NCBI RefSeq assembly: GCF_000001735.4
Contig: NC_003070.9
Span: 28,009,971 to 28,073,970, forward strand
DNA length: 64,000 bases
Reading direction: 5' to 3'
From: Arabidopsis thaliana
Taxonomy: Eukaryota; Streptophyta; Magnoliopsida; Brassicales; Brassicaceae
Made by a program: the position numbers and the translations under genes. The notes below the pieces were generated by a model that saw only the letters and a list, made by a program, of their open reading frames with translations, did not search any database and was not told the origin of the DNA. Below, piece by piece: positions 32,804 through 45,479 of the stretch. How positions within the stretch are numbered: the stretch's first letter is position 1; every line of letters begins with the position of its first letter.

Positions 32804-35800
32804 TGATAACAACAGTCAAGATTTGTTCTATAAGAAAATAAAACGTATAGAACAACGATAAAGCTAGCTAGGTTTATTAATTTTTCTTTCTTTTGTCTTT
32901 TCTCTATGATCTTTAGTTACATTTTATTTTACTGTGTGGCTTGCTTGTGGTCAAGTCGATGAAGATCAAACTGTGATATACTATTTATATGTAAAGTACT
33001 ATAAAGTTAAGAGTAGTTGAATAAACTAAAGTTTTTCGGTTGGGTCAAAAACAAAGAGGACAAAAACAACTAATTTTTTGTGTTTTGTTGAATTTATATC
33101 TTTCAGAATTAAATTTGTAACGTAGCAAATTTTATTAATGATGACATGGCGATATCACTGGTCAAATTCATCCGATGATTAATTATTTTACATGAACTGT
33201 CGAAGATTTTTTTTTTCTGTCATTGACAAATATATATGATATATGGATTTATTATATTTAGTTTCTATTAGCACTGCCATTTAGTCTTGTGAATACTCGA
33301 TTGCAATGTTTTTTTTCTACTCGCTAGATTTTACGATATCAATAGCTAAACAAATATGTCAAGTCAGACTTACGATCTTGATTATTATTTTCAAGTGTGA
33401 ACGGTGTTATTTAGCGGAAAGAATGCTGTTAATTCAGTGTTCGATCGTTAAATCTTTAAAGACTACGAGCATTAATGACGATTAGGTTGGGGGAAATCAT
33501 TAAAAGTCTACGACTATAGTATGATTTTCTTGTAATTGGTTTTTTGAAATCATGTAACCTACAAAATTGGCTAATCATCATTAAATATAAGCAGCCACCA
33601 CTCGTTATATAACAGTGAAAAGAAATCATAGTAATAGAATAGGACTATACTTTTGGCATTTCTTGAATAGGAGTTAGTGATAACAAACAACAAAAGAATA
33701 TGACTTAATAGTATAACCTTTTTTTTTTAAGTATAACTTAATTGTCTTTAGTTATCTAGTATACTTGTATAACTAACCTTGTCAATATCACAGTTTAAAT
33801 CAGTTATCGTACTTTTGTTCTAATATAAAAAAGGGATGTTGATTGGCCAAATGAAAATAATTTTACATAAATTGGTAGTAATTATGTGGCAACAAACAAA
33901 TTTTAGACGATTTTACTTCTCAGTTCTCATTAGTTATGACGTATGCATGGTTTTTCTCATAAAGTTGCGCTGTTTTCCTGAAACTATTGATGAAAATATC
34001 CAATTTAATAGACCGGCAAACTCATGATCATAGAAATAAATCATTATAGCTTGTGTCTAACGTGTTTGTTACGATTTTGTAGATAAAGGCAACGTCATTG
34101 ACTTAGTCAATAACGGATCAGAGCCTGGTTTCTTAAGCCCATATAAACTAATGGGCCTATCCATTATCCGATTAAATTTGACTTCTACATGCGCAAGTTC
34201 TTCTTCCTTTTGGTGTTGGTGTATGTAGTCTCCACCATCTCATTCAAAATTTTGTTTCTTAAAGAAACTAGTATCTGCTCTTGCAGGTCAAAGAAACCAG
34301 CATTTTTGTAACTCTAATAATAAAAGGTTGGTTAAAAAGTAGATATAGTACCCGTTTAGTTAATTTCTTGGTATTGAATTCAAGGAAGGAGATGATCGAC
34401 TATAGGGTCCAATAAGTATTTTGAACCTGATGTAGTTGTGAAACTCTTAGAGAGTCAGAGGGTTTACAACCTGATGTATTTTAGTAAAAATACTGAAGCT
34501 TACTCATTAAACATACTTAGAGTAATATACTCATTATATTATCAGGTTTCAGAGTTCACGTCAAGGGCACTTAATTAGTGTTGTTATTGTAGGTTTGTTT
34601 ATTACTAATCAAGACTACGTTGTAATCGGCTTTTGCTCTGTAACTGAACACGGTGGTGATTTATAGTTTAGCCGTTATCATTGAACTCCTCGATTATAAG
34701 AGTCCTTAATAATGCCTTTTGCAACATAATAAAGAAAAACAGTTTAGAAGTTACAAATATGATCCAAATTTCAAAAAAAAAAAAAAAGTTAAAAATATGA
34801 TGCACAATCATCCAATTTCCAAACACAATGTATCATAAAAATTTGTTTAACATTCTGTTTTATATATTCTAACCATGTACTTTGAAAGTCAGGTGTGACC
34901 TAAGAAGATATATGAAAAACGTAGATCTGTTTATTCGCTACTACTTGATTTTGATAAGAAATGTCATCGCGCTTACCATAAAACATGAACTAGAAGATTA
35001 AGTTTGTCAAGTAATATCAATTGAATGTTTGTATAAACGCCGACTAACTTAGGTAAGAGTAAACCGAGTATACACGATACTGCATTGAATTTGATATATC
35101 TATGATATTATGTATACATATAGTTTGCGCATGCTTTGAGAATTTTCTAAGAATTGAATAGTTTTTCGAGAGAGGAAAAAGGAGAGAAAGAGAGTGTGAA
35201 TAGAGGATTAAAAGGACAGAAGCATGTGAGATTTGAAGGCGGGCCTTTGGAAATCACATCGATCCCATGTATCAAAAGGAAAGGAACTCTCATCTTCACT
35301 TTCAATCATTTTCTCGAACCCATCTCTCCATTGTTAGATAAGCCAAAGGTTTCTTTTCGCTGTCTTGGTCCATGTGTTTTGTTCATTTTTGGTCCCTTGT
35401 TTTATTCTTTAACAAGGATATTTTGTTTTTTCTTAATTCTAAAAACAATTGCCTTGTCATTCCACTATATATATCATGACCCCCTTTTCATATTTAATTC
35501 TTTTACCTTTAAGTTGTTTATAGTAAAGGGTTATTTCTCTCTTAGTTTTAAAAATGTGTCCATGAAGTTGAACTACACTAGAACTCCCGATAGAAGCCTC
35601 GAATTTAGTGGAGAATTCAGTGATTGTTTTAAATTTTTGATGACAATTAAATAAAGATAAGTCACATACCACGGGCCTTTTACTAAGCTTGTGCATGGGG
35701 CCTAGGGCTTTCCACGTCGGTCCATTAGTAAGAAAAAAACAACAAACAAAAACAAAACAAAACAAATCCTTAATAATAATCATACTAATTAGTGGGTGGG

Positions 35801-36685
35801 TCTTCTAAAGGTTGCTCACTTACGAAAGAGCCAATCGTCAACAAAAAATGCAAGATTGATCACCCAAATAAAACCATTTTGACTTGTTTAGAAAATAAAA
35901 TATCATCATTGGTTTTTAATGTCGATTGATTTGCCAATGATGGGCCTTCACCGATTTCAACTTCACGCTCTCCACGACAATTACATGCCACCTAATTGAA
36001 AAGATGCCCCGATTTTTTAGCGTTGTACACTTTGAAAATTTTTAAGATTTAATTTCTCTAATTATTGTTAATGCTTTACACATTTCACGCTTCACCGTCG
36101 AGAAGAAAGAGCTTGAAGTGTATAAAAATCTTATTATTTACTTTACATTGCAAATGATTGGAAATTTGGGTAATGACGAAACGGGAAAAAAATGATTTGC
36201 AATACTGCATGTTTTTATCGGTCATGAAACTTCGTAGAAATGTAAATTTTTGCGACATTTCGCAAAGTGGCCACTAGCCAAATGTGATTGTGGAAAATGA
36301 TTTTGAAATATTGCAAAGTTTAAACCTAGCCGAGTTATTTACTAGTCTTTTTTTACCTTTTTCTTCAGAAATATCCTCTATATATAAAACTTTCGTCTTT
36401 AAATATGCGTGCCAAAATATTAAAAACAGAATACAGTTCAGAATTTCTGGAGATTCACAATATGCTCTAGTTTTAAAATTGGAATATAAATATAAAAAGC
36501 TCTTTTCGTTTCGAAACAATATTAATAAAAACTACAGTGGTCTTTTCCAACAAATTCGAGTGGCCACTTAGTCCTTAGATGATGGCAAAAGCAGCCAATA
36601 CATCATTTTTTAATCACAAAACCAAATCTTTTCCCATGGCCATAGATATACACTTATTTAATTGTAGTTGCTTCCGCCTCTTCTT

Positions 36686-36742
36686 TTGATTCTATAGACT
36701 ATTTTTTTTTTTTTTTTGTCGAAATTGATTCTATAGACTATT
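36686..36742. repeat. T-rich insertion between 18-bp direct repeats
   Basis: TTGATTCTATAGACTATT is present at 36686-36703 and 36725-36742 without mismatch. Between them is a 21-nt insert of T14 followed by GTCGAAA. The pattern is that of a retroposition-like target-site duplication on a very short insert. Confidence 0.8.
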
Positions 36743-36905
36743 AGACTTGAAAATAAGTAGACAAAACCACTAACCTAGACGATAAGAAGACATGATTCGA
36801 TATGTGGGCCGGTTGTGGTATAAAAGAAGTTGCGTACATATATAGTTTATACAAAAACATATCTTGCTTTCATATATATACACGTAACATATATGATTAT
36901 ATCAT

Positions 36906-36953
36906 AAATGGAATTAGATTCAAGAAGCCAAAAAAAAATGGAATTAGATTCAA
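36906..36953. repeat. A-rich insertion between 18-bp direct repeats
   Basis: AAATGGAATTAGATTCAA occurs at 36906-36923 and 36936-36953, perfect copies separated by the 12-nt insert GAAGCCAAAAAA. It is only 160 bp from the similar site at 36686. Confidence 0.8.
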
Positions 36954-37771
36954 CTATCTGCAAGATAATTATCTGATTTATCCGGCGACGTACTATCAAC
37001 ATGCTCATATTCACAACTGGTCGTGATTGCAGATATAATATGATTCTAGAATCTATGTTGAAAATACAATATATTTTTTTTGGTTTGAAAAAACATAAAT
37101 GTAAAACGATTGTTGAGGTTTACTAACGTTTGGAAAAGTACTATATAACTATATACAAATTTAAGCTTCGACTTCAGAGGTTCAATATTCAAAGAAAAAA
37201 GAAGAGAGAGGGCACATGTATGGGAACTTGTATTCGTGTTTTAGACTGATATAATACTTAGTTGTATACTTTTAACAAAGAGACCTCCTATACAAAGTAT
37301 TTCATAAATAAGATCGAGAAATAGTCGATATATAAAAAATACATATAGTGTGACGTGATCCTAAACTCGACTGATGCTTCTTTCCTGTAAATGTGATCCT
37401 AAATTCGACTTATGAAACAAAAAAATTCCACTTTCATTCTCCAAATTAACAAAAAAAATAAAAATCTACACTCGATCTTAAGATTTTATAAATTAAATCA
37501 GCATAGGGTCACGTATGCTATTTCATGAAGCTGGCTCATTGAACCAAAAAGCTAAACTTAAAAGTAAAATATTGTTTACATCATAAACAGAACTATACAA
37601 TATGTCAAACCAACAAGCAATTTTATATATACCTATAGATATAGATGGGCGGTATGCTGTTTTTGATATACACATCAATATTCATATACAAATATCCTCT
37701 AACAAATTCATCTTTAAAAATCAATCGATAAATCCAAACCAAAAGAAGAAAAAAGTAAAATCCTCTAAAAA

Positions 37772-38080
37772 TCAAGCGTTAGGTGGAGAATACTCACAAA
37801 CAACCTCAGTATCAACTTCCTTCCGGTGAAAATTCCGGTGACAACCACAAGCCGCGCATCTCAAAGCATCAACGGTTCCTTCAACTCCGGCGGCCATGAA
37901 CTCACGGCAACCGTCGACGGCGTAGCCTCCGATGTTAGCAGCGTGATTCTTCTGACACTCCACGTAACGGACGTTACTGATCTCGGAGGAAGAAGAAGAA
38001 GACGAAGTAGTAGTCCAAGAGGAAGATGTGTTGGAGTTTCTTGATCTCTGCTTGATTACCATCTGTCTCTTCTTCATCAT
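37772..38080 (-). CDS. MIF1: Mini zinc finger protein MIF1
   Basis: Intronless 102-aa protein. After a basic N-terminus ([15 protein letters not shown]) and a long Ser/Thr tract comes a complete ZF-HD dimerisation-type zinc finger: [22 protein letters not shown], then [13 protein letters not shown]. The homeodomain of ZF-HD proteins is absent, as is normal for MIF proteins. Known role: it dimerises with ZF-HD homeodomain factors and keeps them inactive or out of the nucleus, so it acts as a microProtein in hormone responses and flower development. Start at the first ATG of an ATG-ATG pair. The short leader and an AT-rich region lie to its right. Confidence 0.96.
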   Translation of the reverse strand: MMKKRQMVIKQRSRNSNTSSSWTTTSSSSSSSEISNVRYVECQKNHAANIGGYAVDGCREFMAAGVEGTVDALRCAACGCHRNFHRKEVDTEVVCEYSPPNA

Positions 38081-41000
38081 GAACTGTGAAACCCTAGTTT
38101 TAGCCCTGGAATCGAAAATGGCTCTTTGGTCTTACGAAAGACTCTTTATGAAAACGAAGTGAAGAAGACTAGAAGGTGTGGACTTGTTCTTTGGTAATGC
38201 CCTTTGTGCCCCTTTTATAAAATAGCTACATTGTTATTGTTAATAATCTAACCCTAGAGATGATTAATTTATGTATTTATCTCTACGGTGTCGACAAAGT
38301 GGCTTAAAATATGGGCTACTTTGTACATAATTGATCTTTTTTGTTCGTCTCCCTATAAATAGTGATTTAAAACTATATTTATGTACATGACCAAAACTGA
38401 TTATTGAAACTGGATAAACTATGAAATAATTAATTGTACACTACTGTATATTCAGTGAAGATATTATTATTATGAAATAGTGAAATGTACAGTATAATAA
38501 TTTAAAAAGATGGGGGATTTTGTCTCTCTGTCGATAAAACGATATTCATTCTCTTCCATTATTTCACGTATTGTCATGTTCAAACGCGACATAAGGGTAT
38601 AGAAATTTATTATTCTCTTCCTGTCTTCCATTATGGTCTTCGATCGTTCTCCGTCATAGAATACGAATGACATAGTGAAAGAATCAAAGAATGCGATAGA
38701 AATAACAACTTTGTGTTTCTTTTACTAAAAAATAAACAAAATTCCTTCTTCTTTTTTTCCTGCACTAGCATGATGCGTTATCATGTTAAAGTCCAATAAT
38801 CATAGGCAGATGTATGTACATTAGAGTCTCTAGTATTTTGAGACCCAAGAAAATAATCTCTGGACTCTAAAGATTAATTATCAGCAGCCAGCCTTATTTT
38901 ACCGTCGAGGTCATGTGCATTGCATTATACGGATAATTAATAATTAATTTCTATAGAATATAATAAAATAAAAGTTATTTGAGTAAATAAATTAAATGCG
39001 AATCCGACTCAGTCCAACGGACCTGCTCCCACAAGCAAGAGACAATGACAGGTTAATATTGGAATGCAATCACATTTCTATTTACTTTTTTTTTTCTTCC
39101 AATTCATATAATACATTTAATATAGTTGTGATTGTTTTTATCGAACATGCGCTATGTAAGATTTGAACTCATACTAACACAACCCAAAGACCAATTAACT
39201 AGAGCCAATATGTGTTAGGGATTTAGAATTTGACATGACGTCCTAACGATAAATAAAAAAAAATACTTTCTAGGTACAAAATAATTTCTAAAGGACTTTT
39301 TATCTACTAAAGTAGTATATCATAACAGATAGATAACACACTATAATTTAATTATTGTCTATTGATTATGTTTCTTTCACTTTGATAACTCTTATGATCT
39401 CATCTCTCGTGTGCCAGCTTGAATTTTGCAAAATATAAAAAAATAAACGACTATTCAATCAAAAATGAACGAACTAGTAGCTTCGATTTTGTAAGACAAT
39501 TAGATGAAGACAACAATTGCAAAGCAGGGATATGGATTTGATGACATTTTCAAAAGGAAATAAACAAGACAGGATTATATGTTTGGTAATTGAATTTTAA
39601 TACTGACTAATTAATTAGTCAAATTGACTTCTTTAGACGTACGTGATCAACCAACAAAACATGGATCCCACTTGACACACAAAAGTCCATGTGAACATCG
39701 ACTTTTATTATTCTTCTCGCTTAAAGTAAGTTTCTAACTGTAATATGTAATTTTGTATGTAACCAAAAATAATTTAAAACTAATTGCATGCATATATAGA
39801 GTCGGAGTATGTACTCTATTTAGGTCAAAATATGCACAGTATATCATTTAGCTTGATATTATTATTTTTTGTCATCTTTTCTGTATGATACATAATTGCA
39901 ACAAAAACAGGTCAAAGATTTTTCTCTGACCACGATAAGCTTTAAAATCAGGAAACATTATTCTATAACTTAATTCTGATTATCAAAAATTTAGATTCTA
40001 ATTATAGTTATACTGAAGAATGTGTTATGCGTTTGGTGTTCACTGGACAAATAATGCGATCAAAATATTGAATACTTTATACCATTTAGAATTGTACACA
40101 AATTAAATGCTACTGGTTAGATGCCAATGCAATGTATTTTTATTTTATTTTTAGTCCATAGAAGAAACCAAGAAAATACCGTTTTTGTGACGAAAAAAAA
40201 TTCTTAGCGGAAGCAGAACTATGAAATAGGGTTCTAGTTGACCATGGAAAACACAACAACCATTATATTAAAAAAAATGTCATAAGTGCCGATGTTAATA
40301 AAAACATAATTAAGGTATTAAAGCCGAGAATCACGCAAGAATGTCACGAAGTTGATTGTTAAATGAATTATAAAAAAAAAGTAAGTGAGTTCCTAATCAA
40401 ATCTTTGACGACGACCTTGGTTTTCTTTCTTCGCTATCTCAGTTTTTAGTCAGGATCGTACTGTAGAGTTAATTTCATCATTGTATTATAAAAATTAACC
40501 TAAAAGACAAAAGTGTAATTAGGTCTGCTTTTATATATTTTTAAACGGACTAACAAATATGAAATTACGAATAAAGAGAGAGATAGAAAGATGAGAGACT
40601 ATTGAAAGGACTCTATGTTTCTCACCAACCGTGCCCTACTCGTGTAGTTTAGAGTCATATAAACCCCTTAAAAATTGACTTATTATTTGTTGATTTATAT
40701 ACATATTAGTCAAAATGTTGTCTTTCCAACATAAATTGGTGATCAATATCAGAGTGAGACTAGTAAATTGTTTATAATCTCATGTTTGATTGTAGATACA
40801 CAGATATTTATCTAAACTAGCAGCAATGAAAAATCAGAAGATTAAACGTGAAAGGGCACACAATGATTATTAAACAATTGACTAGAATTAATTAAAACAC
40901 TAACTAATATATGGGAAACTAAACATCAAATCTACTTTTTTCAGTGTCCCTCTGTCTGTCACTTGTGGAAATAAAAATGAAAAATCGCAAAATTAACCAA

Positions 41001-43284
41001 ACATTAAACCTTTTTAATTTGATTATGTTACTCTTTGTCTATGTTTCCATATGTCCCCTTTTCACCGTTTGGGTGATATGGATATCTTAAAAGGTATTGG
41101 GCTTTACTGTCCTCTCTTTCAGTTCTTTCGGCCTTCTTCCTCAGAATTATTATATCAATAAAATTCATTGGATCACACTTCGGCTTGGGCCTTTGTTCAT
41201 TCATGAACATCTTATCGAGTGGTATATTTTTGGTAAAGGGTTTATCAAGTAAGATTTCTTAAAACTACATAAATCTTCTATCCTTAACCAATAGTAAACA
41301 AATATTCGGAAATAACTCTAAAAATCATAACGATAAACAATCATATTTGTTGGAACCCATTTAAATTTCATGACAACAAGGAATAAGAAAAAATAATTAG
41401 TATAAGCTTAAAAGTTATGAAATTTCGCCGTGAAGTAAATAACACAATGAACAAAACTAACGTGGTTAAACCATCTCCATCAATGGTTTCTCATTGAGAA
41501 ACTGTTTAATATAAAAATAAAATATAATTAAAATGTATGAGAGAGAGTAGAATTAGTCTCTCAAATGAGAAACTCTGAGAAACCCATAAGAACACTTGTA
41601 TATTTGGTCAAATATTATTTTATTATTAAAATTTAATTATATAACTAATATTTATTAAAATACTAATATTTCTTTTTTTTGAGAAACCAAGAAAGTATCT
41701 CACTGATGGAGATGCACTTAGTATAAAATTCAACGTTGGAATAATACAAAACGAAATAAATTAATACTTATAGATTTCAGCTTCCTTTTTAAAATGCTTA
41801 GATTGATAAATTTTCTACTTTTTTTTCGGTGTGCCAGTCTTTGTTTCAGTTTCAGTGAAAGAGAAAAAGGTTATCTCTTGAGCGGTGTAGGAAGGTGAAG
41901 TAATAAATGAAGAGGATACATCAATCGAGTGGACACGTACTTGAAGTTGTCTGATCCACTTCAACTTTGAATTGTGAGTGTCGTAACAAGATGCCGTATC
42001 TATTAAAACGTTAAACACAAACAATTTTTAATCACAAATGCTATTTTATTGGACGACCAAAATAACTAATGAAAGAAAAAACTAGTATCCTGTTACTAGT
42101 TTGACAAAAGTTATTCAGAGATGAATTGTCTGCATGTTGGTTTATACTACGTCTTAAAATTTATATAAAGATATTAAACTTTGTCATGGATATAGTAATT
42201 GTGTATCCACAAAATGCAAAGATAGAAAAAAGTCGTTATGTTTGTTGAAAGCATTAGATAGATATATGTCTCCCATGTGAGTGCACATGGAGTTATGCAT
42301 GCACGAAAACTGCCTCTACCCTTTTGTCTCTCTCTCGATTCTTCAATCAATTCCCCACCTTAAGTTTGCATGATCTCTATATCCACCTCTGAGATCTAGA
42401 CACGTTGCTCCTCCTCTTCATCGAACGGTTCTCTTTGATCATCTTGCTAAGAGATAAGAGGAAAAGTGGCATAAATCCATGCCGAGATTGCTCTTATCGG
42501 TCCCTTTATTTGTTGGTTGGTCCCAATCACTTGCACTGGATATGTAACTGTTTCTCCATGTTACTCCTTCTCTTTTACCAATATACCCTTCATTTTCTTC
42601 AATTTGGGTGTAGTCCCAAATGTGACTCTTTTGGCCTAATTGTATCAACTTGTTTACTTTTTCTTATATATGTTCATCAATGTTACGACGAATGTAAAAA
42701 AAAAAATATTATTTGGAATTTGATACCGAATCTCGACACTATTAGTATATTATTGGACCCGTCATATGTATTTATCACCAGAGAGATGTGAGTTTTACGA
42801 TACATAGTTTTTTTCTTTCATCTGAAAAGAAAATTAAACACATGTAAAATAATTTCTGCCTGTAGTCTTTTAATCACTGAAGTAACTCGAATTTGATGTT
42901 AGATAATTTTTTCACAAAAATATTCAAATTCAACAGATTAAGTTGTTGATGACAGATAGCTCTCTGGGAGGAAAAAAAGAAGAAAAGATAATGGTCCGTA
43001 TTAATATAGTTGAAAACTTGAAACTACTTTTTAGTTTGTATATAATACAGTAGACTAGGGATCCAGTTGAGTTTCTTTCTTTATTTTGAGTTTGTGTTTA
43101 TGTTTGATTTTACGTTTTTATATGTAAATAAGATATTTTACGAATTATGGTTTTATTTGGGTAGAAGTTGTAGAATGACTTAAACAATCAAGTGGCAGAA
43201 TGAGATATATAAAGTAATATAATATATGTACCGTTATTAACTTATTGTACATGTGAATGAGGAAGCTTACACACACACACCTTC
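38081..43284. other. 5.2-kb intergenic region upstream of MIF1 and GASA6
   Basis: This lies between two divergent gene starts. AT-rich, with a Tourist-like MITE at 41469-41717 and a TGCATGCA palindrome at 42296-42303. The frame 42405-42791 (non-ATG start) is Cys/Leu-rich but resembles no family and is not called. I see no other feature. Confidence 0.5.
41469..41717. mobile_element. Tourist/Harbinger-like MITE
   Basis: A 249-bp non-coding element with terminal inverted repeats. The left end reads AACCATCTCCATCAATGG. The right end, on the other strand, reads GTGCATCTCCATCAGTG. Both are followed inward by a TTTCTC/GAGAAA-rich subterminal part. The trinucleotide TTA flanks it on both sides (41466-41468 and 41718-41720), the target-site duplication expected of Harbinger-family elements. 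The interior is AT-rich with no transposase, so it would depend on an autonomous relative. Confidence 0.75.
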
Positions 43285-43292
43285 TATAAATA
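43285..43292 (+). promoter_or_regulatory. TATA box of GASA6
   Basis: TATAAATA, 123 bp before the GASA6 ATG and downstream of a (CA)n run. No other TATA-type element is closer, so transcription should start near 43315. Confidence 0.65.
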
Positions 43293-43407
43293 GCTGACAA
43301 AACTGGTTGTTACACACAACACATTCATAAATCTCTCAAAGTAAGAACTAAGAGCTTTACTACAGTCCTACTCTCTACACATCTTCTCTCTCTCTCAAGA
43401 GCTAGTC

Positions 43408-43923
43408 ATGGCCAAACTCATAACTTCTTTTCTCTTACTCACAATTTTATTCACTTTCGTTTGTCTCACTATGTCAAAAGAAGCTGAGTACCATCCAGAA
43501 AGTGTAAGTTTTTATTTTTTGGTAAAATAGAAAGTGTAAGTTTTATAATTCATTCAATTGTTTTTGCCTTTCCCTTTCTATTTATTGCTATAAATCTAAT
43601 ACCCGCGTTAAAATTTGTTTTGAAATTAAACAGTATGGACCAGGAAGTCTGAAATCATACCGTAAGTAAAAACTTCTTCTTCTTTTATGAATCTTGTTTC
43701 TTATTATATATCAAATAAAAACTCGATTATCATGATTGCAGAATGTGGAGGACAATGCACAAGGAGATGTAGCAACACAAAGTATCATAAGCCATGCATG
43801 TTCTTCTGCCAAAAGTGTTGTGCTAAATGCCTTTGTGTCCCTCCAGGCACGTACGGCAACAAACAAGTGTGTCCTTGTTACAACAACTGGAAGACTCAAC
43901 AAGGTGGACCAAAATGTCCATAA
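43408..43923 (+). CDS. GASA6: Gibberellin-regulated Snakin/GASA peptide GASA6
   Basis: Three exons (43408-43503, 43634-43661, 43742-43923) give 101 aa. A cleavable signal peptide (MAKLITSFLLLTILFTFVCLTMSKEA) is followed by a short spacer and the C-terminal GASA domain of about 60 residues with its 12 Cys, starting QCGGQCTRRCSN and ending in VCPCYNNWKTQQGGPKCP. Known role: a secreted or wall-located peptide that integrates gibberellin, abscisic acid and glucose signals in seed germination. The 28-nt middle exon is typical of the family. Odd point: the exon 1-intron 1 junction is duplicated (see repeat at 43497-43544), leaving two identical AGT-GTAAGT donors 32 nt apart. Use of the second would bring in an in-frame TAG. 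Confidence 0.95.
43497..43544. repeat. Direct repeat duplicating the GASA6 intron-1 donor
   Basis: AGAAAGTGTAAGTTTT occurs at 43497-43512 and 43529-43544, separated by the 16-nt insert TATTTTTTGGTAAAAT. The repeat contains the complete 5' splice site, so the intron now begins with a copy of itself. Confidence 0.85.
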
Positions 43924-44849
43924 ACAAAAACATTGAGAGAGAAACCCCAATCTGTTTCCTATTTTATTTAATTATTTCCAGTATGCTTTTGTTGTCGTGA
44001 TGGTTAAATTATAGTGTTTTTGCAGGTATCATTTATCATCGATAAACAATATCATATAAAATCTTCTATGTTTCTTTCACGTTTTGTTTCTTTTGTTGTA
44101 GTCAATACACGAAATGTGTATGGACCTTCTAATTAGGAATATATAAAATTTTATTTATTAATTAGATAATCTTTCGTATAGTTAAAATTCCAAGGATTAC
44201 TTTTGATTCGTTTGGGACAATCTATTTTATATTTTACTTTCTAAGTTTGTATAACTATATCTTAAAAGTGTTAGACAGAGTCCTAATGATTTTAGTATAA
44301 TTGTTACTATTTAGTTACGCTTCGAAAATTTGGAACTTTTCCAAAGTGGTCTATATCAATTTGATTCACTAATCTGCGCTTCCTTCTAGTTTTTTACAAT
44401 TATGGAGATTTTTCGACGATGATACATTAACATTATATATTGTCTCAACGATTTGTGCAAGTTTTGAAAACCACCATCGTAATTCTGCGATGGTTCCCGG
44501 CGTTGTTCTGTAGCTTCTTCCTGGTTCTTCTTGCTCGCTTAAGCTGAGATTTCTCCGTTTGCTCTCACGACTCGCAATGCTGATAACCCCACAGAAAACG
44601 ACTATATATTGAGGGAAATTTTATTGGCTACATTTAATTGTTAATTTTAATGATTAAAAATAATTATTTCAATGCTATTTTTGTCTAAAAAAACTTTTGA
44701 GTGATATTTTTGTTCCAAAAAATTAAAATCATACTATTTATGGAAATTTCTGGAAAAAAACTTAAAAACATGGTTCAGTTAAATAACTTTTGGTTTAGTT
44801 TTACATTAAAATCTACAAGAAATACAAACCAAACAGTCCAAGGATTGGT
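43924..44849. other. GASA6 3' flank and start of the accessory patch
   Basis: AT-rich with one GC-richer island at about 44440-44585 that has no full reading frame. The sequence from about 44760 onwards is shared with the duplicate at 46740 and belongs to the small membrane-protein segment. Confidence 0.45.
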
Positions 44850-45475
44850 TTAACAATCTCTAACATGAAACTCAAAAACATATGAAAAGAGTCTCAAGAC
44901 AATTATCCAGCATGGAAAACCAATTATAAGAAATAACCTTCCAGAATTGAAGCTTAGCATAAAAATGGTGCAACCTCCCCAAAGATGGCTAAGACTTGCG
45001 ACTATGCACCCTAGCTTCTTGTCGGATGGACTGACGATTTTAGTTGTCATTTCTCCTATAGTTGTCAAGAGATAGAGTGGAGCGAAAAGTAACCCTTCGT
45101 TGGTGTACCCATAATCAAATTTCCATGCAACCATTAAAACAAGAGCTGATATTATCCAAGTGTGCATGACGGGTGAAAATAATCTCGACGTCATCCTTCC
45201 GTGACCAAAAAAATAAATTAAAACACTATTAAATATATTATTATAACAAGAAATTAAGAATTGACTAACAAAAACACTTACAAACTTGGAACTATATGAT
45301 ATCCACGTCTGTGTATTGCCATGATGTAATTTTCCACGTTAATTCTTGCCACGTTATGGCTAACCATATATATAAGAATCATAATACTTGTGATTGAAGG
45401 AAATAATAATAGGTATGTTTTCTTCCCATAAAGGAAAATGTGGAAGATTTGATAGATAATCTCATAATAACACAA
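44850..45475 (-). CDS. Putative small polytopic membrane protein, copy A
   Basis: Not a family I recognise. Exon 2 (44850-45195) encodes 114 aa from an ATG at 45194, with three or four hydrophobic stretches, for example MHTWIISALVLMVAWK and LFLIIGFPCWIIVLRLF. A signature SPSDKKLGCIVASLSHLWGG lies between them. Upstream, a GTAAGT donor at 45280-45281 and an acceptor at 45196-45197 define an 86-nt intron that joins in frame to a further hydrophobic exon (45282-45475, LLLFPSITSIMILIYM and MAIHRRGYHIVPSL). That exon has no ATG at its 5' end. An ATG 47 nt further up would be in frame only if a T10 tract were one base shorter. So this is either a gene starting at an internal Met or a recently frameshifted one. 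A related frame is at 48339 (PSDK...LSH..G). Confidence 0.5.
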
Positions 45476-45479
45476 AAAA

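Larger units (their letters stand above)
32804..37771. other. 5-kb intergenic region between MYB31 and MIF1
   Basis: Both genes end facing this interval, so it begins and ends in 3' UTR. AT-rich throughout. The longest frame, 35154-35654 (non-ATG start, 166 codons), is hydrophobic in its second half and shows no family likeness; I do not call it. Direct-repeat/homopolymer insertions sit at 34748-34801, 36686-36742 and 36906-36953. Confidence 0.5.

Noticed and set aside
33711..33745. AGTATAACCTT ... AGTATAACTT around a T run
   Set aside because: Repeat of only about 10 bp with a mismatch; below the standard used for the other nine sites.
35154..35654. 166-codon plus-strand frame
   Set aside because: Begins at a non-ATG codon and turns into a Phe/Leu-rich sequence typical of T-rich non-coding DNA; no splice or promoter evidence.
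42405..42791. 128-codon Leu/Cys-rich frame upstream of GASA6
   Set aside because: Non-ATG start, T-rich composition explains the hydrophobic residues, no similarity recognised.
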